Shown here piece by piece: positions 1 to 7,588 of a stretch of DNA of 36,125 nt. The notes under the pieces were generated by a model. It made no database searches and was not told where the DNA came from. It saw only the letters and a list, made by a program, of their open reading frames with translations. A program made the position numbers and the translations under genes. The stretch's first letter is position 1. Each line of letters begins with the position of its first letter. Origin of the DNA: Cladosporium sp. IMV 00045 (lineage: Eukaryota; Ascomycota; Dothideomycetes; Cladosporiales; Cladosporiaceae); contig MSJI02000812.1 in assembly GCA_001931905.2 (NCBI GenBank), positions 1 through 36,125 on the forward strand, in the 5' to 3' direction.

Positions 1-354
1 TGCCTCTTCGACGGTTGATCGTAATCGAGACCTTGTCTAGGAAGGCCCCCTTTGCTGCTGTGGTTAGGTGTTTGGGGATGCGGCAACTTCCTGTCGGGCC
101 TTGCGAAGGCATGTTCAGGTGTTGTGGGTGACGCGTTCACGGACATGGACTCCTGTGGTAGGAGTGTTATAAGACGCTCCGCGGTTCTTGATATTCAATC
201 TTTTGATTTGTTCATTCTCCGTCTCTATTCAGAACGACTTACTAACCATCGTCATTCCTTAATACACGTTCTTTAATCATCTGTGTTTTCGGTCCTGGAG
301 ACTCTTGCAGCTGTAAAAACCTAAAACACAACAACCCGGACGAACCTCACAATC
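1..354. other. Upstream region of the repeat-peptide gene
   Basis: No gene is recognised here. A 74-codon open frame at 52-276 has no protein-like features and is treated as chance. The last 60 bases before the ATG at 355 are rich in A and C (runs of aaaacc and acaacaac), which is typical of a fungal 5' untranslated leader. The promoter presumably lies in this stretch and beyond the window edge, but I see no specific element that I can name. Confidence 0.5.
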
Positions 355-1710
355 ATGAAGCTCTCGACTTTCATCACAGTCACGGCCGCTGGCTTTGCCG
401 TCGCCGCGCCCATCAACCCTGTCACCCCCGGTCTGAGCGAGAAGTCGCTGACCGTCGAGCCCGCTGAGGTTTCAAGGCGTCAACTTGACCAAGTCACTGG
501 TCTTCTCTCCGGCGGTGGAGCCAGCAAGCGTCAACTCGACCAGGTTACCGGCCTCCTCTCCGGTGGCGGTGCGAGCAAGCGTCAACTCGATCAAGTTACT
601 GGCCTTCTCTCTGGCGGTGGAGCCAGCAAGCGTCAGCTCGACCAGGTTACCGGTCTTCTTTCCGGCGGTGGAGCCAGCAAGCGTCAACTCGACCAGGTCA
701 CCGGCCTCCTGTCTGGTGGTGGAGCCAGCAAGCGTCAACTCGACCAGGTCACTGGCCTTCTCTCCGGCGGCGGCGCAACCAAGCGTCAAGACGTCAGCTC
801 CCTCCTCGGCGAAGAGGAGCAGGACGACGACCTCCCCAAGGAGCCTAAAGAGCCCAAGGTCGTTTCTGGTGAGGGCGAGGACGAGTCCAAGGAAGCTCCC
901 GCTGAGGGTGAGGAAGCTCCCGCCGAGGAGACGCCTGCTGAGGGCGAGGAAGCTCCTGCCGAGGAGGCACCCGCTGAGGGCGATGACGCCGCCTCTCCCA
1001 CCGACGCCACTAGTAGCCTCGGTGGCGTCCTGAAGCGCCAGAGCATCCCCGGCCTCGACGGGCTCATGGGCGGCTCGGAGGACAAGGACGAAGATCTCCC
1101 CAAGGAGCCCAAGGAGCCCAAAGTCGTCTCCGAGGGTGAAGAGGAAGCTCCTCAAGGTCCGCCTGCCGATAAGGGTGCCGCGCCCGCTTCTAACGCAACT
1201 GAGTCTGCTCCCGCTGCTGAGTCCTCTTCTCCCGCCAGCGCCGCCGGCGGTCTTGGAGGTATCCTGAAGAAGCGCCAGAGCATCCCCGGCCTCGACAGCC
1301 TCATGGGCGGCGGGGAGGACAAGGAAAGCGACGTTCCCAAGGAGCCCAAAGAGCCCAAGGTCGTTTCCGAGGGTGACGAGAAAGCTCCCCAAGGCCCGCC
1401 TGCCGAGAAGGGTGCCGCCCCCGCTTCTAACGCGACCGAGTCCGCTCCCGCGGCTGAGTCTTCTTCTCCCGCCAGCGCCGCTGGAGGTCTTGGAGGTGTG
1501 CTCAAGGCGCGCCAGGATGACTTGGTCCCTATCAGCAAGCTCACTGGTGGTATCAAGGAGCGTCAGCTCGGCCTTGATAGCCTGCTCGGTGGCGACAAGT
1601 CTGACAAGGAGGAGAAGCCTGCTGCTGAGGAGGGTAAGCCTGCTGAGGGCAAGCCTGCTCAGGGCGGCGAGTCGCAGACTTGGGCGCCTAACGATGGCAC
1701 CAGCGCGTAG
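355..1710 (+). CDS. Secreted Kex2-processed repeat peptide precursor
   Basis: A single-exon, 451-residue protein. Residues 1-18 form a signal peptide (MKLSTF, then an Ala/Val-rich core ending VAA). A propeptide follows and ends in Arg-Arg at 41-42. Eleven units come next, each starting with Gln after Arg. Units 1-6 (residues 43-144) are QLDQVTGLLSGGGASKR repeated, with the last reading ATKR. Units 7-9 (starting at 145, 229 and 308) carry a Leu-Leu/Met-Gly core, then an acidic Pro/Glu spacer with KEPKEPK and a dibasic end. Unit 10 (387-403) and unit 11 (404-451) follow KAR and KER. There is no Cys or Tyr in the repeats. Layout matches fungal Kex2-processed repeat proteins, in which Golgi Kex2 cuts after Lys-Arg and carboxypeptidase trims the basic residues. 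A role as a secreted signal or surface peptide is inference. It is not a pheromone I recognise, and without Tyr or a DUF3328 neighbour it is unlikely to be a ustiloxin-type RiPP. Confidence 0.85.
   Translation: MKLSTFITVTAAGFAVAAPINPVTPGLSEKSLTVEPAEVSRRQLDQVTGLLSGGGASKRQLDQVTGLLSGGGASKRQLDQVTGLLSGGGASKRQLDQVTGLLSGGGASKRQLDQVTGLLSGGGASKRQLDQVTGLLSGGGATKRQDVSSLLGEEEQDDDLPKEPKEPKVVSGEGEDESKEAPAEGEEAPAEETPAEGEEAPAEEAPAEGDDAASPTDATSSLGGVLKRQSIPGLDGLMGGSEDKDEDLPKEPKEPKVVSEGEEEAPQGPPADKGAAPASNATESAPAAESSSPASAAGGLGGILKKRQSIPGLDSLMGGGEDKESDVPKEPKEPKVVSEGDEKAPQGPPAEKGAAPASNATESAPAAESSSPASAAGGLGGVLKARQDDLVPISKLTGGIKERQLGLDSLLGGDKSDKEEKPAAEEGKPAEGKPAQGGESQTWAPNDGTSA
481..786 (+). repeat. Six tandem 51-bp coding repeats
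   Basis: There are six uninterrupted 51-bp units starting at 481, 532, 583, 634, 685 and 736. Each encodes the same 17-residue peptide ending in Lys-Arg. The units differ at many third codon positions (for example CTT/CTC, CAA/CAG, GTC/GTT, ACT/ACC, GGT/GGC), but only one amino acid changes, Ser to Thr in unit 6. Confidence 0.95.
1039..1512 (+). repeat. Tandem duplication of a 79-residue coding unit
   Basis: Residues 229-307 and 308-386 of the repeat-peptide precursor are two near-identical 79-residue units (237 bp each). Each starts with QSIPGLD, carries KEPKEPKVVSEG, contains an N-glycosylation sequon (Asn-Ala-Thr) in the spacer and ends in a Gly-rich stretch before a basic site (KKR in the first, KAR in the second). 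Confidence 0.9.
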
Positions 1711-2196
1711 AGTGGATGATTCTTCCTTGGGTTGATCCTGAAGACGTTCTTGGTGTTTCTGATCGGGTTTGTCTTGTTTGTAAGCTTCTTTTAGGGGTTC
1801 GAGTGGCGTTTTTCTTTTTTCGGCTGGGGTATGAACAAGAAACATGCGCGGACTGGGTTTTATCTTTCTCTTCTATACCATGTATTTTATCAGCAGCGAA
1901 AAGCTCTTTGTCAAAAAAAGTCAACCATGAATCAGCATCTGCCTGTCATCGAAGGCGATTAAAACATTCGCGCCGCTTGTGAAAAGATGTGGAAACCCCC
2001 GGAGCTATTGAACAGGAAGGGTAGTCAGTCAAGCCTACCTTGCAGGATTGGATGAACGTCCAAGTGATGATGTCGAATGTAAATATTTTAATCGCTATAC
2101 AAAAATGTGGTCATCGGTCCGCTCAAAAATATCAGCACGTATGCTGCGGATGCCAGAAAACAAACGCTCTCTCTCTCTCGGCCATCATATACCCCT
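1711..2196. other. Convergent 3' flanks of the peptide gene and HLJ1
   Basis: The two flanking genes converge here, so this stretch should hold both 3' untranslated regions and terminators. T-rich tracts follow the peptide gene (1780-1830), and A-rich stretches occur around 1900-2000 and 2080-2110. No open frame here looks protein-like. Confidence 0.5.
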
Positions 2197-3355
2197 TCAG
2201 TACGCACGCATGCGACCCCAGCCCTCGAGTTTCTTGCAAGCGGGCATCTGCATCTTCTTCGCGCGCTCCCACTTGACCTCGTCTCTGCTGAAAAAGCCTT
2301 GCGCGTCCTGGAAGGCCCGTTGTCGCTGCGCTTGTTCAAAGTCACACTCCGAGCCTAAACGCGAGATGTACCGATTTTCGACGTAGTTGTCTAAGTCTTT
2401 CCAGTTTTTGGGAGTGTAGTCTGGGACATCTTGGGGGTCTACGTAGTAGTCGACTTTCAGTTTTGCGGATATATGGTGTAGTGTTTGTGGTGGGAGAGGG
2501 TTCTCGAATCGGACTGAGGGGTAGGTGGTGGCTGCGCCGGAGAAGAGGGATGAAAGGAGCGGGACGATGAAGAGGAGAAGCAGCGGGAGAAGGGACTGCA
2601 GAGCGGCGAGTGGTGAGGCTGGCTGTTGGTTTGCGTGGTTGTGTGGGCGTCTTCGCGGTGCGCCGCCGCCGAATTGGTGTACTCTCACTCCGGGTCCTCC
2701 GCCCATGTTGAAAACGAAGCCGTTGCCGCCTGTTGAGTTCTTGTTAGCACAAGAACCTGGAATCGCAATCGCGTGATACATACCCATTCCACCAAATGGT
2801 CCACCAAAGGGACCTCCTCCCATGCCTCCACCAAAGAATTGTCTGAACAACTCTTCGGGGCTGATCTCTTCATCGAACATAGGTCCTCCTCGGGGTGCGC
2901 GCTGAGAAGCAAATCCAGAGAATGGTGATGCGCCCGACGCTGAAGCGCCAGAGAATCGCGACTCTGGATCGCCGCCAAACTTGTCATACTTCGACTTCTT
3001 GTCCGGGTCCGATAATATTTGGAATGCTCGTGAGACCTCTTCAGCGGCTGTTAGCATGTGTCTCCCCTGGAGAGATCCTCGTGGCAAGTGCTCGTCACAT
3101 ACTCTTGAATGCCTCATCTGCGCCAGCGTATCCGTTCTTATCCGGGTGCGTCAACAAACTCAACTTCCTGTAGGCTTTCTTAATCTCTCCATCGGAGCAG
3201 ACTGCCTTCTTCTCCTCCAGACCCAGAATGTCGTAGTAATCCGTGTTGCCGCATTTCTTTACTCGCAGGACGGCGGCTTTTTGTTCTACGGTGTATGCGC
3301 GGGTTGAGGATCCATCGTCGTGAGTGCGGTGTTTAGAGTCGCCATTAGAGGCCAT
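2197..3355 (-). CDS. HLJ1: Hlj1-type ER membrane J-protein (DnaJ plus DUF1977)
   Basis: Three exons, 3355-3103, 3038-2784 and 2729-2197, give 346 residues. Introns run 3039-3102 and 2730-2783 and both have GTATGT donors and GCTAAC branch sites. For intron 1, the acceptor giving FKKVSRAF was preferred over one nine bases earlier because its spacing matches yeast Hlj1. A J-domain occupies about residues 38-100, with His-Pro-Asp at 70-72. A Gly/Phe-rich linker follows, then one hydrophobic segment at about 211-231, then a C-terminal domain resembling DUF1977. In this family (Hlj1, DNAJB12/14) the tail-side helix anchors the protein in the ER membrane with the J-domain in the cytosol, where it stimulates Hsp70 during ER-associated degradation. 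It is transcribed divergently from the small membrane gene at 4122. Confidence 0.9.
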
Positions 3356-4121
3356 GGCAGGCCAGGCGAATGCGGGGAGTGTGTATGGAGAGGCAGAGAC
3401 GTGGGCGGAGAGGCGCGATGCAGGGATAGAGTAGGTCTGCTGGTTTCAGGTATAGGGTGTGTTTGTAGGCGACAGAAGCGCAAAAAGTGTGTTATGTGTT
3501 TGGCCGATCTGTGAAGTGGAGGGATTGCGCCGGCCGGGAGAAGTCGAAGTCGAAGCCGCTGGATGTTGGAGAGAGAAGGGTCCGATTGTGAAGTCCCGCT
3601 GTTCTGGAAATGTGGCTTGATCATCTTATCTTCACGGTGGTGATCACGTTGATGACCTAACAAACCACTTTCATCCAATGGCAGTGTTGAGTATGGTCGC
3701 GATCTCTTATTTACTACTTCTATTTCCATCGTTCGCTGTACTTTGAAGATTGGCTTGATGTGATCGTTTATTATCAGTTAGTAAGTGAACTCCACGCTTG
3801 CGGCCTTCGATCATGCCTATTCGTTCAGGTGAGCACTGTACCGCATAGTCAGTGATGTGTATAGACACATCGCCACATGTATAAAGGAGTAAATATTCTC
3901 CCAATTCTCATCACACGAACGAAGATGTCAAGACGATCGCCTCGTAGGCAATACATGTATGTTCAATCCAAAAATATAGTGCCTGAGGCATCAAAGATCC
4001 ATACAACGTCACTTCAACACCATAGTCGCGTGCCGATCGTTCAAAGGCAATCATCTAGGCCTCTCACTCGTCTGTCAAGGAACCCAATCTCCCAAACTCC
4101 ATATTAAGACCGCTACACACC
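3356..4121. other. Divergent promoter region, HLJ1 and Aim19-like gene
   Basis: This 766-bp stretch lies between the start codons of HLJ1 (reverse) and the small membrane gene (forward), so it should contain both promoters. Open frames in it are short and have no recognisable content. A GATA-type TTATC box and two TGATCA palindromes are present near 3615-3650, but such short motifs are not significant alone. Confidence 0.5.
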
Positions 4122-4577
4122 ATGCCTATGCCAGACAAATCAACCGAAGAGCAGGCCAAGCAGGGCGCTCTGCAATACGCCAAAGCATGGGGAGGTACGT
4201 CGAAGCCCCATTGAACTCCACCAACTGGACTTCACTAACAACCATAACCAGAGAACCCCCTCCCACCCACCCTCCTAGCCACTCTCGTCTTCGCCCAGCA
4301 TGCGCGACCATTCCAGACTCTTCCCATGTTGTTCCCGCCGATCCTACTCTTCTCCTCATACCTCAACATCAACGGCTTCAAAACCGACAGCGCGGGTCTG
4401 ACGTCCGCATGGAGCGCCGCGTATCTGGTCCTGGCAGGAAGGAGGAAGCAGGGTTTTGGCTCGAAGTTCGGTGCGAGAGGTTTGGTGAGAGGTGCGACTG
4501 TTGGCCTTTGTGTTGCGAACGCTGTGAGCGGTGGACTGGCTTATGCTTTTGGAAAGAGGGAGACGGATGATGAGTAG
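4122..4577 (+). CDS. Small conserved membrane protein, Aim19-like
   Basis: Two exons, 4122-4194 and 4252-4577, join in phase 1 across a 57-nt intron (GTACGT donor, AACCAG acceptor) to give 132 residues. The N-terminus is soluble and charged. Hydrophobic stretches follow at about residues 27-45 (starting LPPTLLATLVFA), 46-60 (LPMLFPPILLFSSYL), 70-85 (SAWSAAYLVLAG) and 105-122 (GATVGLCVANAVSGG). The C-terminus is short and acidic. Composition and pattern resemble a conserved ascomycete family that I associate tentatively with Aim19 (altered inheritance of mitochondria protein 19), a mitochondrial membrane protein of unknown function. Exon structure is well supported because the joined frame is hydrophobic and continuous. 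The family name is a recollection, not a demonstrated match. Confidence 0.7.
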
Positions 4578-5096
4578 GCGATCGTTGGGTTTGCGCGGGT
4601 TTGCCCAGAGGTCATGGTTGGCTTGTAACACTACGGCTGGGACAAAGGGCGCCTCATGGTGAGCATTGACAGGAAAGGGCTGCGGAAGGAGAGGCTTTAC
4701 CGGTTTCATGAGATCTGTAAGATACAAATGGCGACAAATGTACATAATGACCCACAGTGAATGACAGATCAGTGCAACACAGCTGCTATGCGCGATCGCA
4801 TGCTAGACACCACTTCTCGTCCATTGAAGCACCTGACTGAATTCACATGAGAAGTGAATACCAAGTCCGCGATGACCTCACCTTCTCGTATGCTGAGACC
4901 GCAATTGGCTTAGGCAGCACGCGCTCACCTGAGCCTACACCGGTCCAGCAATCTCCAAAGTGCTACAGCTCACAGCATCACTTCCGTTAGTCTATCACCT
5001 CGCTACTCCTCACATCTGTCGGCCCACTCAACAGCTACCGCGCACATCGGCAATCATCATACCAACGCAAGCATCGACTTAACAGCAAGCTCTAAG
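4578..5096. other. Intergenic, 3' of the Aim19-like gene to the 2EXR gene
   Basis: The two flanking genes run in the same direction, so this holds the terminator of the first and the promoter of the second. No protein-like open frame or structured element is evident. The segment just before 5097 is C- and A-rich, like other leaders in this window. Confidence 0.45.
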
Positions 5097-5807
5097 ATGG
5101 CCTCCTCCTCGATCCAAGCTCTTCGCAAAGGACAAAAGACCAAATCTACTCCTGCAGGCGTCCCAGCGGCAAAGAAGCGAAAGGCACCGAGCTCCAAAGA
5201 AAGCCGTCGAAGCAAGGCAGCGCACGCCGCTCTTCAAGCCTTCACCACGTCAACACTGTACAAGCTACCACCAGAGCTCCGCAACCGAATCTACAGCTAC
5301 GCACCCGCTACGGATGACGGATGGGTCGACGTCACAGAGGAGAATGGTATTCCAGAGCCCGCTCTGCTGTTCACATGCAAGCACATCCGCAAAGAAGCGA
5401 TTGGCATCTTCTACAACGAAAACAAATTCCTTTTGATAATTAAAGACTGCCACCCTGCAGCGCAGATACTGTGGAACAGAAAACGGGATGCTCTGGCTCC
5501 CAATATTGACATTTCCACAAAACAATATGTGGTGCAAGAGAAGGGATTAAAGCATTGGAATAATCTGAAGAAGTCGCTCCAGGCAGCCCATGGGCAGGAC
5601 ATCGAATTGCAAGACCAAGGAGAATTCAGCGTGGAGCTTTCTACGAATGAAGGGCAAGAGGTAGAGTTTCGATTTGGATTGGAGAAGATGGCCAGTATGA
5701 TGATGTATCAGCCGTGGGAGGAAGTCGAAAAGGTTGTTGACAGCCTATGCATTGGCTTGATCAAAATTCACCCTGGCTGGGCCAGAGACTACACCGACTC
5801 GGATTGA
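5097..5807 (+). CDS. 2EXR / F-box-like domain protein
   Basis: A single-exon protein of 236 residues. Residues 1-50 are basic and low in complexity (KKRKAPSSKESRRSK), a possible nuclear localisation signal. From about residue 54 comes the hallmark YKLPPELRNRIYSYA, then LLFTCKHIRKEAIGIFYNENKF at about 85-110. This LPPELR-NxIY plus (R/K)EAxxxFYxxN pattern is typical of the very large 2EXR / F-box-like family in dothideomycetes and related fungi, whose function is mostly unknown. The remainder is predicted soluble. No partner gene is adjacent. The family assignment is good; the cellular role is unknown. Confidence 0.8.
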   Translation: MASSSIQALRKGQKTKSTPAGVPAAKKRKAPSSKESRRSKAAHAALQAFTTSTLYKLPPELRNRIYSYAPATDDGWVDVTEENGIPEPALLFTCKHIRKEAIGIFYNENKFLLIIKDCHPAAQILWNRKRDALAPNIDISTKQYVVQEKGLKHWNNLKKSLQAAHGQDIELQDQGEFSVELSTNEGQEVEFRFGLEKMASMMMYQPWEEVEKVVDSLCIGLIKIHPGWARDYTDSD

Positions 5808-7588
5808 TTGCTCAGCCACATCGATATTTCCTCAGAGCTTCCGGCTGATTTGCCCCCACCAAACCACTCACAACATCATCTACACATCGCTCGTCATCCT
5901 CCGACCCTCCGCCACCAAGAATGCCGAACGTCACCAAACCTTCAACACACTAGCTGTTGATACCAATCGCTCTCGACAAAAACAGCTCCCATCAAAAAGT
6001 ATTCTCGACATCAAGGATGCTCGCTCAAAGTCCAGTGAACTGGAAGCACGCACTGAGATCCACCCATTCATACCTCACCACCAATCAACGTCCTCAATTA
6101 CAACACCTTCGAATCCGACCAGTCCCAAGTGACAGAACTGCCATCGAGCGCTATGTCAGATTGGCCGTTAGCTTGACCAGTCTTCCAGAGTGGAAGGAGG
6201 CCCGCCTCGTCTCCTCCCTCGACAGATCTCCTACAGTTGACTCGGAGAACTTCACTTAACAACGGCTGCTAGTCTTCAAAAGCGAAGCTCTCCAGTTGTC
6301 TCAGAGTTTGCTTTCTCGAGAACAAAGGGGTATCTTCTTCAGAACTGTACATGACACAGAGCGTAGGGCGCTCAAAAGCGAAACCTTCTGAACATTTCGC
6401 GCTTTCGTTATGGAGAAAGCGAGTACACTCAAAATCTCACTCAACACACTGTTGGCTTCTCTCAATAGCAAAGCTCGCCAGCCACCTCAGCATGCCCTTT
6501 CTCGAGAAGAAAGGAAGTACACGCAAGACTTCACTTACCACAGGCTGCGGAATTCCCAAAAGCGGCGCCCACCAGCCACCTCAGCATTTCCATAGCACGA
6601 TGTACAATAGAGACCCACCAAAATAAAACTGCTTTTCACTCACTCACACTCACACTCACTGACACATGAAACGAAATGAGAAAAGAAAAGGATCATCATC
6701 CAAAAGGTAGCCAACTCAGTCTTATCACTTATCAATTATCAAATGAAAAAGCAAGTAAAAAGTAAACCTAAACCAAAGCCAGAAAAAGCCCATCTAAAAG
6801 ACTTATAAAGTACTGGTAACCCATCAAGCCAACAAGTAAAAATTAGTACCAAACCCATCCCATCCATCCATCCTCTCACTCTCCGAAAATTACCAAGGGG
6901 CCTTATCACACTGCTGGTTTTTTGCCCGCCCAAGCACAATTAATCAACCCTCCCAATCGTTCCCTAACCAGAAGCTCCTATGTACAAAAAACTTCTCCTG
7001 TTCTGTCCTGAAACTGACCAAATTCTTTCTCCCGAGTAACCCAAGCGATGGAACCTAAGAGCAAAAAAGGGAAAAACAAAAGCAGCAAAAGAAAAACTCC
7101 GATAAGAAAAAGGAAAAGTAGTGGGTGGGAAAAGGGGTATCATGTACTTTGTGACCCAAAAGGAAAAGAAAAGGAAAGAAAGCAAGGCAAGGGTGGAAAA
7201 TGCCGGTATCCAAAAATGAACAAAGAAAAGAAAAATGAAATCTGGAGTTGTGCAGGTATCTTCTCCAGGAATGAGAAAGGAACAAAACAGCATGCCCGGT
7301 GATTTGTGACTGCCGTGTGAGTGAGAACGCCGATGCTGATGGACCGAGAATTGTGGAGAGTGGTGAAGTGGTGTTCGCTCTCTTGTTTTTTTGGCGGGAG
7401 CAGTCTGACGGGATGAGTTGAGATGTGGTCTGTGCAGGGGTTGTGACCGCTGTTTGGGGGTGGTAGAACTTCAGAGCCGCGAGTTCCCGTAATGCCAATG
7501 AACTTCAGATTGAGAGTTGTGGTCTTCAACATTTGTTGGAGACCAAAACCTGTCTTTCGTATGCCTGAGACTGCGGGCTTCCGGGGCA
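5808..7588. other. Gene-poor convergent flank with degenerate repeats
   Basis: This 1.8-kb stretch lies between the 3' ends of the 2EXR gene and the Sok1 family gene. It contains a decayed 93-bp tandem repeat (6246-6617), a CACT/CACA microsatellite near 6636-6662 and a strongly purine-rich plus strand from about 7048 to 7290. Open frames of 60-150 codons occur on both strands, but none shows a recognisable domain. Confidence 0.55.
6246..6617 (+). repeat. Degenerate tandem repeat, about four 93-bp units
   Basis: Units begin at about 6246, 6339, 6432 and 6525. Units 1, 3 and 4 share a start like ACTTCACTTAAC or TCTCACTCAAC. Units 1 and 3 share AAAGCGAAGCTC / AGCAAAGCTCGCC and the phrase CTTTCTCGAGAA near their end, and units 3 and 4 share CCAGCCACCTCAGCAT. 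Unit 2 is the most diverged. The unit length is 31 codons. One frame stays open through units 2-4 but has a stop in unit 1. Confidence 0.6.

Noticed and set aside
52..276. A 74-codon forward frame before the peptide gene
   Set aside because: Starts at a non-ATG codon, has no protein-like features and lies in the promoter region.
355..1710. The peptide precursor as a ustiloxin-type (dikaritin) RiPP or mating pheromone
   Set aside because: The repeated peptide has no Tyr or aromatic residue for cyclisation, no DUF3328 or tyrosinase gene is nearby, and the sequence lacks the Trp- and Cys-type composition of ascomycete alpha-pheromones.
472..1845. A 457-codon reverse open frame across the repeat-peptide gene
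   Set aside because: It is the antisense shadow of a repetitive, GC-rich gene with third-position bias. It lacks a signal peptide or domain, while the forward frame has a signal peptide and ordered processing sites.
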